Part shown: positions 36,336-47,495 of the stretch, one piece after another
How the letters are laid out: every line of letters starts with the position of its first letter
How positions within the stretch are numbered: position 1 is the stretch's first letter
Source of the DNA: Ophioderma brevispina
Taxonomy: Eukaryota; Echinodermata; Ophiuroidea; Amphilepidida; Ophiodermatidae
Assembly (NCBI GenBank): GCA_023653785.1
Contig: JAMKCH010035058.1
Span: forward strand, 1 to 64,000
Reading direction: 5' to 3'
DNA length: 64,000 nucleotides
Notes under the pieces: model-generated
Seen by the model: the letters and a program-made list of their open reading frames with translations, nothing else
Database searches by the model: none
Told to the model about the DNA's origin: nothing
Position numbers and translations under genes: made by a program

Positions 36336-38264
36336 TGTTATTTACAAGATATATTGTGCAAGAGGTTAACTAGTCTGTGTCAAAGACACTTCATCCAGGA
36401 TCGCCGAGGCGCGTGTTGAAGGCGAAGCCTTCTACCGAGCGGAGAGAAGCGCGGGCGACTTACAGTGATAGGGTGATATACCAAATTGTGTACAGGGACT
36501 GTAGGAATTTAAAAAAAAGCGCAACACTTTGATGAAAGGCTAGAGATGAATGGAATTCCCCAAAATTTAGAAAAATGAGTCAAGTTGTTTGTGCTTTTGA
36601 GACCAAAAATAGGTAGTTTCTCATGGTGTCATTAATGTAAGGTGATGCAATGAGATGATAAATAGTGCTCACTGGAAGGAATCATGGCCAGCCAGTAACC
36701 AGTAGCTAGAGGTTATAGCTAGTTTCAATCTCCAGAAAATGGTACATCGGTGTAGTACTTAGTGGCGGATTTATTATACTATCATAGTGAATCCAAAAAA
36801 AAAAAAAAATGTGCAACGGTTGCAATGACCTTGAGACCTTGATAAGTCACTGAATCAATAGATTTGTTGTTGTTTTAACACTGCAAATTAATGAACTTCA
36901 AATGTTGAAAAAATTAAAGAAAACGATTAAAATAAACCAGCTATGACCAATTTGGTAAGCACACCCCTTTTTCCTCCATTCCAATGAGGATTTACACAGT
37001 AAGCAAGAATACGTCAAATGTACGATATACGGGGTAGCATTATGAAAGTATGAGGACCCATTGGTATTTTTTTGTTTATTGATTATGAATTTAGCCACCA
37101 ACTTATCCGTCATTAATCTTCAAAAAGAATTTAATGTTCACACAAAAATTCTCACCCAATTAATCTGATGTGTAAATGAAAAAGGGGTTTTCAACACTAC
37201 TACTGTAAGCCAGGTATAGATACAAGTTATGCCAATTAAAGGGACTTAAACTCTTTGGAATATCCTAACATGTGAAGATCTTGGTGTCTGCTCTGCAACA
37301 GGTGAATGGTTGTTTGGATTCCTCATATCGTTGGTACATTGGTATAAATAAATCAGTGATTATCCGTAGTTGAAATTATCAAGAAAATGTAGCATAAGTT
37401 GACAAAGGCATCATGATATTGATATTGCACATTCTCACAAACACAAGTTTAATGTGTGTTGTAATCACAATAGAAATGCGAAAAAAAAAAGTGGTGGCTT
37501 ACAAATTTGGTCATATAGGGTTCTTATTAACGATTTCTTTCAATGTTTTTAAACATTGGAGGTATCTTAGATTACTAAGTTTATAAAAGCAACAACAAAT
37601 CTATGACATATATAGTGATTTCGAAGGTCAAGATCATTTTACTCCTTGCACATTTTTTATTTGATTCACGTTCGTATTATATTAGATATCACGTGAGCGA
37701 AAGGCTGTAACGACGGTCTGTCTCAAAAAATTGTGCAAGTGGAAAAACGCCCTCTTTGCAGTTAGAAAATACTGTTGTGACATGATGTGATGTGACATCA
37801 ACGACATAGTCTTAGCTTTCAAAAGCTGTTTGTGCTGATCATTGCTTGTTTTAATCTCGAGTCTGTTTAGTTAAAAACGAAAGAGTAAAATCACCATTGT
37901 GCCACTTTTACTACGGAAGATGAAGTTTTATCCAGTAGCTCAATCTCATTATCCTGTATGATTCTGAAACCCTATTGGATATTGCTAATTGAAGCAAATG
38001 TAACTTAGAATATGAATGAGCAGTTTATCACAATTTATCACGCCTTCAGGGCGCTTTTCTCTTGCACATACGGACGCTCCTAACATGTGGCTCGCTTTGA
38101 GGCGAGGGCGGATTGGTACAGTCAGGGGTTTTCATCTATTTATCGACCACTGTTGTGGCTCTCTGTACACGGAACCGACGGAGGAGAGCGCTATTCTGAC
38201 ATGTAATCAATAGCTGGTATATAGATCAAATCCAGAATTGAATACCCGAATAAATCCCAGCCAA

Positions 38265-38345
38265 TGACCCAACGGGAGTCGAACCTGGGAATTGTTGCTA
38301 CATTTGCGTCACAGGTAGCACACTACCCGCTAGGCCACGCTCCTC
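38265..38345 (-). mobile_element. tRNA-derived SINE head with perfect A and B boxes
   Basis: On the minus strand the A box is TGGCCTAGCGGG (38326-38337) and the B box GGTTCGACTCC (38275-38285), with normal spacing. Flanks cannot form a tRNA acceptor stem, so this is a tRNA-derived head rather than a working tRNA gene. The head sequence differs from the SINEs at 46.8 and 51.1 kb, and the shared CAGCAACATT tail is not seen downstream, so it is a different SINE family or a truncated copy. Confidence 0.65.
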
Positions 38346-38439
38346 ATCAGATAGTGCTTGGGCTACGAGGCGATATTTGACATATGGGTACCATATAGAG
38401 GGGCAAAACGAGCGGTACCAACGTGTTAAGACACTTCAA

Positions 38440-39080
38440 CTTAAATAATTTCTGCATGATAGACCTTCCAAAGTAGTAGCTTAAGCCTGCCAATTTGCAT
38501 AAAAAAAGGCCGCATTCAAGTTGCTCATAGCTGTCAGACCTACCCTTCTTGTAGAAGGATTATTTTGGTAAAAAAACAGGTTACAACATGAGATGTTTGA
38601 TGAATGGAAAACCACCAGAACTCAGATATATGTACATACATTCTTAATTAAAACGAATTGCATAAATCCAAAATGCCGCCATTTTCGTACAATTGAAAAT
38701 AATTTGACTTCAAGGTATCATATGGATGAACTTTACCTCTAAAGATTATAATTCCACTATTGCCACAAATATAACTATAAACATGTATGTATGCAAGAGT
38801 TCCAAGGTGACAACTTAAGCAAGTAATTTGAATAAACAAAATGGCCGCCCTAATGAAATTGCGTCATAACTAGTTTCGGCTATATCCGGACTCGTAGAAG
38901 AAATATTTTAAGTTCAAAACTGCTAAAATGATGGTGTTTGATCACACCAACCAAAATGAATTCATGGCCATCTATTTTAATAAACCTTATTTGCATATAT
39001 CCTAAATAACCGCCATTGTTACCCAACATTTCAGCACTTAGGTTGCTTTTTAAATGGTGGGAAGTTTTCAATCATGGGCA
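38440..39080 (-). repeat. ~350-bp satellite, inverted block (about 1.9 units)
   Basis: On the minus strand: ATATTTCTTCTACGAGTC, GGGCGGCCATTTTG, CTTAAGTTGTCACCTTGG, a TGATACCTTGAAGTCAAATT block, ATGGCGGCATTTTGGATT and TGAGTTCTGGTGGTT, then the start of a second unit. The same order reads on the plus strand at 42130-43090. The two blocks therefore form a large, diverged inverted repeat around the transposon remnants between them. Confidence 0.7.
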
Positions 39081-39509
39081 GTTTAAGTGTTAATCTATTG
39101 CACTTGAAATTCATATGTCTTATCCCTAACAACCTTTAAAACCCACTGACAAAAAAAAAAAATCGGTAGAGTGGACCCTTTCCTGGGTTAGTGGGAAATT
39201 GGTCCTAGATCTGACACAAGACTACAACCTCAATTTTCGCGGTGCTAGTCAGATGTTCCTCTAGGGACGTTAGGGAGATCCTATTTTTAACACTTATTTG
39301 TGTATACAAGAATATCTGATGATCCATGCTTGCAATACAATTATAGTGTGTGTTTCAGTAGTTTTATTTCACTATTTTATAGTAAAACATTTTTGCCAGT
39401 CACTTAGTCAATATCGCTATCATCTGTTATCCATAATATTGACATACCGCATTATACCTAACTATGACCAACTCACACAGTTCTCATTACAGGTATCTGG
39501 CACTCTAGT

Positions 39510-40520
39510 CCTCTTGAAGACTACGCCACCATATGGCTGGTTTTGGTAGCGTGCAAATAGGATTTCTTTGTCAGCTGGAGCTAAGAAGAGCCCGATTAGT
39601 AGGCACAGATGGACTACCACAGGGAGTATGCTCGCACCTCTCCTTTTCAACATCTATACCACGACCAACCTAGTAGTGAGGAACCTGTCGTTTTATCTTT
39701 GCAGATGATCTTGGAATTAGCGCACAAGATGCAGACTTCACAGCTGTTGGAGAGTCTCTCTTCAAAGCTTTGGATAAACTCAATCCTTACTACGAGGAAA
39801 ACCACCACTTGCAAATCCGTCCAAACCAGGCCCGTGTGCTTTCCATGGTTTTAACGCAACCGTGGAGCCAAACTCAGCTTAAGTAACCTGGTCTGGAACA
39901 CCCCCTGGAGCATGTGATAACCCTGTTCCACCTAGAGTGTGGACCAGACTCTCTTTATAAGACCCACAACAAAACCAAGGTAAAGTTTGGTTCCACGCAA
40001 TACTACATGGAGAACTTAAACATCCTAGCAGGACTTGCTCCACCGGTAGTTGTAGCGAGGGCATGCAGAGCGTAGCTGCCAATATCTAATGTGAAGCACT
40101 CTATATCCAGACAGACCTGCTGCCAACCGCCTTATCAATCCGGACAGAGTTTCTTGAGCAAGTCCCACCTCTTGAATCAGTCTCTAAGTAGTTTAAGAGA
40201 GTAACATATATTGGTATTGGTCCTGGTGAGAATCTGCAAGTTCCACCTGGAGCTTGACTCCCCATGGGCTGAAATGGCAACGCTCACCAGATTGAGAACC
40301 AGAATTGCCGATTTTAAGGTTTCTTGCAGAAGGGAGGCTACCTGAAGTAGATCAGGACACTTCCTGTGGTGTGGAACAGCACCACTATAATGATATCTCC
40401 TTGGTCTGCCCACTGTTGGAGCCACAATGCCCTGTTGGAAGATCAACCCATGCCAATAAACTGACTCAGCATTAAGTGCTCCTGCCAACTTATCACAGAT
40501 GTCCTTCGTCCACACCAACG
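39510..40520 (+). pseudogene. Jockey-like non-LTR reverse transcriptase, broken
   Basis: The catalytic half of a LINE reverse transcriptase is visible across several frames. GLPQG is at 39611-39625, followed after a frameshift by LAPLLFNIYT. The catalytic FADD is at 39698-39709 and opens a 60-codon readable run (FADDLGISAQDADFTAVGES onward) to about 39880. Further on come SLYKTHNKTKVK, then QSVAAN, RTEFLEQVPPLES and RLRTRIADFKVSCRREAT, which fit the C-terminal region of this family (thumb and beyond). Stops and shifts occur every 50-200 bases and the N-terminal half is missing, so it is 5' truncated and dead. Assignment to the Jockey/CR1 side rests on these motifs only. Confidence 0.75.
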
Positions 40521-40559
40521 AGAACATATACACTTTTTATCAGGAATTGCCCCCATCAG

Positions 40560-40975
40560 AACATCCGCATAGGTATCCCGGGAGCGGCATGCAAGAGCGT
40601 ACTGTCCAAGTATCTAATGTGAAGCACTCCACATAGTTTCTTAAGCAAGTCCAACATCTTGAATCAGTCTCTAACGAGCTTAGAGATTGTGGAAAGAACA
40701 CTTGCTATCAACCAAGTAACCAATCTATTGTTATTGAACCCGGTGAGCATCTTTCCCACCTGGAGCTGACCTCCTCATGGGCTGGATGGTGATGTTTCTA
40801 CAGATTGAGAACAAGAATCGGTCAATCTCAGGTTTCTTTGCAAAGTGGGCTACTGGAAGCATACCAGTGACACTACATGTGGTTGTGGACCAGAACCACA
40901 GACGAGGAACATCTCTCGCAGAAGGACAGTTCCTCAATGTAGGAGCTGGCCAAGTTTGTTCACGTCTTTGAATGG
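40560..40975 (+). pseudogene. Second Jockey-like 3' fragment
   Basis: This repeats the end of the preceding fragment: CATGCA.AGCGTA.TG, TCTAATGTGAAGCACTC, TTCTT.AGCAAGTCC, CTTGAATCAGTCTCTAA, GGTGAGCATCTTTCCCACC and CTCATGGGCTG..ATGG occur in the same order as at 40065-40400. It is a separate truncated copy or a local duplication of the 3' end. No open frame remains beyond short scraps. Confidence 0.65.
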
Positions 40976-41389
40976 TTATCAGTTCACGAAATATGAACTT
41001 TGAAAGTTTGTAAACGTGGGCTTTGAGGAGCTTTTAGTCCTAACATTGACTTTGGCCAGCAATGCGGAGTCACATCACTTACTGTATATGAAATGCATAC
41101 CTTTGATTACCTTGTCTGTTTTGAGTTTTTCCACAGCTTAAACATATTGCAGCTAATGTCATTGTTGAAGGCCATGGCTGAGGATGAGTACAACTGATTC
41201 AAACTTGGTTGCAGTATGTATGGGGTGTCGGTGTCTCTTGATAGCTTTTTAGAGCCGGTACTTCTCGAGGCCAAATGCAACACTCTCACAGTGACATCTC
41301 TCTCTCTCTCAGGGTTTGGTCCTCGGCTGCTGAACTTCTTTGCAAACTTCAAAAAGTTCATGTTGTTAGTATGCATCTAGATTACAATC

Positions 41390-41810
41390 GAACGACAAGA
41401 AACAACTGCGTACCACTTGTTTAGAACAAAGAAAGGCGAAATGAATCTGGCCAGCTTCCTCCATGTAGGACTTGCCTAACCTCATGCAGAGGGGGCAAAC
41501 TATAGTTGCCGTAGAAGCCTCTCCAGACACTTCAAGCCCCAATGGTCATGGATGGATTGTACGTCCAGGTGGTAATTTGATCATGAAGTGGATGAATGGC
41601 AAAGCTGTTGCAGACGTTGTTTTAGATTTCTTACCCTGCAATAATGGCCCAAGAGTGTGGCGTTCAAGTTGCCAGACTGTATATGTATGGGAATGGGATG
41701 TCCTCTACGAATTGTGCAAGGTATCGATATGTGAAAACGTGAAAGGTGACTCATTACATTGGACCAGTTCTGAGAATGGGGACGAGGAAGATACAGACTA
41801 TTAAAGGAGG
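41390..41810 (+). pseudogene. Decayed fragment of a Cys-rich-tailed repeat-associated family
   Basis: The readable part (41472-41804) includes NGHGWIVRPGGNLIMKWMNG and ADVVLDFLPC, then a Cys-containing stretch and an acidic end, SENGDEEDTDY. Just upstream in another frame is FRTKKGEMNLASFLHV, followed by RANYSC-like residues. That order (LF..KKGE, ANY, GW...G.L...WM.G, VLDFL.C, Cys-rich knuckle, acidic tail) is the C-terminus of a large uncharacterised protein family common in invertebrate genomes as many copies. The Cys-rich part is shifted: CGVQ and GNGM can be read in the +1 frame. Probably a transposon-associated remnant rather than a host gene. Confidence 0.5.
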
Positions 41811-42129
41811 CCAAAATGCAGAGGACTAGATTGGCAATTACTGATTCTTTCAATGATAACTTTGTGACTTGGGTGAATAGCTGATGTATGATTGTCCTTG
41901 GTAAATCAATGTTATTGATGGCCAAAATATGCATCATCTCCAATATTTAATTGTAAATAACTATTGAAACACATTGTAGTACAATTATGGATCCTCAAAT
42001 ATTCTATTGCAATTAGTGCTTTAAACTATGTATATAGACAAATTATTCTGAGTAATAATTACACTTAAAACGCCATGAGTTCAAATTGTCTACAATTCAA
42101 AAAGCAACGCAAGTACCAATGCTAATTTG

Positions 42130-43090
42130 GCAACACGGCGACCGTTTGGGATAGCAAATTAATGTTATTAATGGATTCCTGGAAAACATGGGTATATAAA
42201 CAAAATGTAAAAAATTTTAGCAGTTTTGTACCTCAAATATTTCTTCTATGAGTCAGGATATGACCGACTAGTTTGGTGCCATTCCCATGGCGGCCATTGC
42301 GTTTTCCAAATTAGCATGCTCAAGTTGTCACCTTGTAAATCTTGCAGACCAATGATATAATTATACTAGTGGTAAAATAGTGGGTAATGTTAACTTAAGT
42401 GCAATATTTATCTATGTGATACCTTTGACCATGACTGTTAAAGTCAAATTATGCTCAAAATTTTACGAAATGGCAGCCATTTTGGATTCTGCAAATAATG
42501 TTTTAATTAAAAAAAAAATGCCTGGATTTGAGTTCTGCTGGTTGTCATTATCAACACCTCGGTTTAAGCATATTTTCACTAAATGATTCCTTCTACCAGA
42601 CATGAATGGCCGCAATTACATTATGACTAAATTCAAGGCTGCCATTTGTTTATGCCAATTAGCATGCTTAGGTTATCACACCTTCAAAGTCTTGTATAAG
42701 GACATGTTATAGTTATATTAGTAAAAGAGTGTAATTGAACTTTAAAGTGCCTGTTCATCCATGTCATACTTTGAACATTAACTGTTAGAGTCAATTATGC
42801 CAAAAAAAAATTTTTGTTTTGTGTTTTTTTATGGACATGGCGGCCATTTTGGATTTATGTAGTATTAGGGTTTTTTAATTAAAATGTAGGCCATTTTGAG
42901 AGTTCTGGTGTTTGTCATACCTTATGTTAGAATTTACTTCCACTAAAGACTCCTCAAAAGACAACAGATGGCAAAACTAGTATGGAGCAATTTCAATGGC
43001 GGCGATTTCGTTTATATGCAAATTAGTAACTTAACTACTACTTTGTAATGTCTATCATGCAAAATTATTTATAGTGATGTTTATCTGATA
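42130..43090 (+). repeat. ~350-bp satellite, plus-strand block (about 3 units)
   Basis: TTAGCATGCT..AGTTGTCACCTT and GCAGCCATTTTGGATT landmarks recur at intervals of about 350 bases (AGCATGCT near 42313 and 42660, a degenerate third near 43018). Each unit has a GGCGGCCATT block, a GATACCTTTGA..GTTA.AGTCAA block and TGAGTTCTGCTGGTTGTCAT. It is the inverted counterpart of 38440-39080. Confidence 0.75.
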
Positions 43091-44250
43091 AGGTGATAGC
43101 ATCACTCACTTTTGCCACCCCTGATGGTACCGACCAACCTATGCTGGCCCAAGGTCTAAGATGATATACGGTGGCATATTAGTGTCGTCGCGATAACCTC
43201 CGTCGCCTTGAACTGCTGACAAAGTTATCTGTTGAACTAAACTGCAAACTCTTTTTTGTGGAAAATAAAAGGGTCAAATTTTAATATTAAGTGGTATTGT
43301 GGTTTGGATGTAATGTAAGTCATATATAAAAGATTACTCCATTGTATTAAATACACATATTTCATTCATTCGATTTTTAAGATTTACACCCAATATAAGA
43401 TATATTACTTTTGTATTATCGATCAAAATCACTTGTTTACTGTTGTGAACTGTGGAAAGTCACAAAGCATCAACGTTCCCGTAGTGTTTATTCGAGATGG
43501 GCAGAGCTGATTTCATAATGTAAGCCGAGAAGCTAAGATTATTCTCTTGTAGGTCCAATTTCTTTATATTCATATCATATTTTTAAACAGAACTGGTTTT
43601 TACAAAATCTTTCTCACTCTACTTCACTTGTGTAGAGCATAATCGTAATTTCACATTTTACATTCTTGTACTCTATAAAATCGAGGTATAAAGTGTGTAT
43701 CAAATGGACAAATGGCTACCTCTGATCACATTGTACCACTTATTACTGGCCAAATATTGGTGTTCTGGTACTGCATAAGAGTTTACTTCGTTTCTCAGCA
43801 TATTTTGTCCTTTGATAAAAACTAAGTGCAATTCGATCCTGAAGACATATTCTTCGTCAACAAACCTTTTTTTGTAACACGGTTACCAGGTAGTGGTTAC
43901 CAACCCCTCGAAATCTTTAAAATCACCACCGCGAGAAATCCTAAACCGACGCCAATGCTTATGATTTTGATGATACCAGTGGATAGCAATTGTCCCTTGA
44001 TTTTCAATGTCCCAAATAATACCAATATACTGTATTGACGTCACAATGGCATCATAAAGTCCGCGAGCAGGCAAAATTGGCATTTTCCAAAGAAAATAAG
44101 CGAAACCAATTTTTGCACGAAAAAGGTAGGAATATTACGGAGTTCGTGTAATTTTCAGCTCTAAATGATGTTAATTGACTAGTTGTACTAAAGTAGAGTT
44201 TTAGAGCCATACTGCCTAAAAATATCCTTAGCGGCAACCCCCCCCACCCT

Positions 44251-44854
44251 TATACTTCGACTGCATAACTAACTCCCGCTACCTTCAGCACCTTCCCCCA
44301 TTTTTTGTTTACCGCACATGATAAAAAGTGGTAACCACCCCCCCCCCCCCACACCACCACCACCACCACCAACACACACACACACCGAAGACGAGGGTCA
44401 ATACAAATAATTTGGTTTTTTATTCGGTACATCCATTAATAATTCTGCATAAAATGAAAAAAGGGGATTTTATCAACTGTCCGCTTTTTGTTTGGTACAA
44501 TATATTTCCTCTACAAAATCAGTACTGTATGATGTGCACGTCACATCCTCTGATATCCTCTGATATAAAATTATATGAGTCTGTATTAAATGTGCCAGAT
44601 TGTATGCATCCCAAATTAGATAATAAAATAGACCATAATGGTTTTGCAGTTTTCAAAGGGTCCGTAATTTTATTAACTTCGGATAATTTGTTAGAATTGA
44701 ACGACACCTCTCGAAGATTGTAGTGCAATATTGTTCGTCTCTAAGAATGTAAGCAAGTGGCCTTTTAGAGTCACTACTTCTATGTTGATCGAAAACAATA
44801 TGTCGTCGGCCTCGTCCATACTGACGTACTCTGCAAACGTATTTCAAAACGGTT
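44251..44854 (+). repeat. Tandem duplication, copy 1 (~604 bp)
   Basis: From TATACTTCGACTGCATAACT to ACGTATTTCAAAACGG this matches 44855-45448 in order. It includes a C14, CCA and CA microsatellite at 44337-44388, which explains the proline/histidine-rich start of a 131-codon frame here. The rest of that frame is not conserved in copy 2, so it is not a gene. Confidence 0.8.
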
Positions 44855-45448
44855 TATACTCGACTGCATAACTAACTCCCGCTACCTTCATCACCTTCCC
44901 ATTATTTGTTTACGCTAAATGATTAACACGGGTGGTGACCACTCGCCCACCACCGACCACCGACCAACACACCCCCACACATAAGACGAGTAATACCAAT
45001 AATTTTGTTTTTTTATCGGTACATCCATTACTCTTCTGCATAAAGATGAAAAAAAGGGGATGATCACTGTCCTTTTGATTGGGTACCATATATTTCCTCT
45101 ACAAAATCAGTAATGTTGATGTGCACGTCACTCCTCTGATTCCTTGATATAACATTATAAAACAAATGTGAGGTCTGTATTAAATGTGCCAGATTGTATG
45201 CATCCCAAATTAGATAATAAAATAGACCATAATGGGTTTTGCAGTTTCACAGGGTCCGTAATTTTTTAACTTCGATAATTGTTTAGAATGAACGACACCT
45301 CTCGAATTGTAGTGGCAATATTGTTCGTCCTCTAAGAATGTAGCAGTGGCCTTTTAGAGTCACTATTCTCAATGTTGATCGCAAAACAATATGTTCGTCG
45401 CCTCGTCACATCTGACCGTATCTGCACACGTTATTTAAAAACGGTGTT
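44855..45448 (+). repeat. Tandem duplication, copy 2 (~594 bp)
   Basis: Directly abuts copy 1. Differences from it are mainly single-base insertions or deletions, often in homopolymers, with few substitutions. A more diverged relative of the middle part (CGGTACATCC..GATGAAAAAAG..TCTACAAAATCAGT) lies at about 52180-52310, so the unit derives from a dispersed repeat. Confidence 0.8.
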
Positions 45449-45452
45449 TGAA

Positions 45453-46825
45453 GATTTTACGATTTTAATTTTCTCATACTGTTAATTAAAACTTATTTCA
45501 TTAAATCCTATTGAAACAGCGCCAGAATAAGTAAATTTAAATATATATTTTATTTAACCAATCCACTTCATCAATATGCAAAACAAAAAAGGTTTAGATA
45601 AAAGACGTCACAATGTTGCAATAGCAAGTTCAATGTGTAAATAACAATACTTTGTAAAAATACGTCCGTTATATGACGCGATTTTGCGCAAATACGGTTT
45701 AAACGACAAATAGCAACTCGCCGTGAACTGTCGTCGCACAATACCGAAACCGCGATACTTCAAATCAGATCGATGCCTGCTGCCTGGCAGAATAGATGTT
45801 TTGCCAAGTACGTCGTTATATAATGCATACACGTTCACGTTTACCATACGTATACTTATTAATTAATGTTTTACTAATTAGCCACTTTGAGGTTTGATAT
45901 TTGGCTAATTTTAGAGTAGTACAAAACAAATGTAAATGCCAAAGTTCTTCTAAAAGTGCCAAATACTTTCGAGCTAGGAGCCAACCCGTGTCGCGCCTTT
46001 AGGAAAAAAGTATATCTCAATTTTCTTGCTCACTTTTATAACCCACAGTTTACGTAAGCGAAAATTTCGCAACCAGTTTCTACAGCAAGATCTCCGAATG
46101 GGCACTCATTCAGTACAAACAAAAAAATTAAAAATAAAACCTATAAGACCGAAAAACTATTTCAACAGACGCATCAACACCAGTAGGTCTAGAGACCGGA
46201 CAGCAACGGCTCTTTTTAGGGCCACCAGACATTCTACAATTCATAATTATAGCCTGCTAAACATGAACACTTGTGATACAAGACATAGATCCACTTGGTG
46301 TTAATACACTCGCACACGGGCTTGAGGTACAATAAACCCGAAGGGATTGGTCTACCTGAAACCTCGTCAATATCACTACAACTGGAGCATTTAAAGAAGA
46401 AAACCAAGTGATCTAAGAAACAACCTCCGCATCTTACTAACGTCTAGCGCACTCACTTACCTCTGGGTTTGACCTATACTGTCGAGGAGCTGCAGAGTAC
46501 ATCTGCAAAGTCAAGTGATGTTTGGTTCGTTTTTGATTCAGTTGCCTATATTGGCCGTCATCGTTTGAGCCCATAGACAATGTTGAGGATTTAGCGTCGC
46601 CAACCTGCCACCAAAGCCTTGTTTCAAATCAACATGTTGTTTAGTCAATTAATATGCTATCGTTCTCAAAAAAGGAGTAAAAAAAAAAAGTAAGTAAGGT
46701 GTAACATGAATCTATAGATAATCATTGGTCAAATCAGCGATTGGTATTGTTTATATTTCGAGCAGTATACCACAAAGTAGTATCTGACAACATCAAAAAC
46801 AGTATAATATCTCATCATCGTTCGC
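45453..46825. other. No gene seen
   Basis: Open frames at 45608-45847 (minus) and 46026-46304 (plus) have mixed composition but no domain I recognise and no convincing splice context. Confidence 0.4.
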
Positions 46826-47105
46826 ATTGTGGTCCAGTGGATAAGCGCCAGACCGCACCCCAAAGGTTGTGAGTTAGAGCCCCGCTGAGGCCAATGTATT
46901 TCACCCTTGAGTAAGGCGCTTACCTCATACTCCTCTCTACCCAGGTGTAAAATGGGTACCAGCATTAATCAATGTTGGGATGTACCAGACTCGTTGCATT
47001 GTAGAGGAGTGTGCTGTCCCCCTACAGCAACATTATATGGTGAAGTCTGGGTCCCATCGCTTTGAAAGAGATATGGGCACTCCATTCCTGTTTATACAGG
47101 TCGTC
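46826..47105 (+). mobile_element. tRNA-derived SINE, near complete
   Basis: A box TGGTCCAGTGG at 46830-46840; B box degenerate (AGTTAGAGCCC, 46872-46882), probably inactive. The body has GAGGCCAATGTATTTCACCC, TTGAGTAAGG and CTACCCAG..TAAAATGGGTACC. The tail has CCAGACTCG, CCCCTACAGCAACATTATAT, AAGTCTGG and AGAGATATGGGCACTCC. Homologous to 51110-51320 from head to tail, and to the minus-strand copies at 1640-2040 and 13031-13135 in the tail. Confidence 0.8.
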
Positions 47106-47495
47106 CCCCTTTAATTAACTTTTGTTACCCAAAACGCTATCGTTTCTCAACATTGGAAAATCGCAGGTATCTCTCTGGAAGGAATCTCTTATAGCTCGCG
47201 CCCGGTAAGGGCGCGCAGCATAATCCCACCTTTTCTAATCATCTTCTATTCTGCACTATACACGGAATTTAGACTTCTATATAAACACAGACCTGTCTCT
47301 GTTATGGGATCTTTTTGGAGTCATTTTTTTAATCTTATTCAAAATGAATGGAATCGTGGGATGTGTCTTGTGGGACACCAGATTTTACTGCGATTGACCG
47401 CCACCACCCAACAACTCTCCCTGTGTGAGACGCCTTGTCGAAATTTTGCTAATTCTAATTGTGAGTCGTGTCGGTAACACCAATTCAAAGTTTGC

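Noticed and set aside
44328..44723. 131-codon frame with a His/Pro-rich start
   Set aside because: The start is a translated C, CCA and CA microsatellite, and the frame is not kept in the tandem copy at 44855-45448.
46826..46905. Functional tRNA gene
   Set aside because: The B box is degenerate, the ends do not form an acceptor stem, and the sequence continues into a SINE body and tail.
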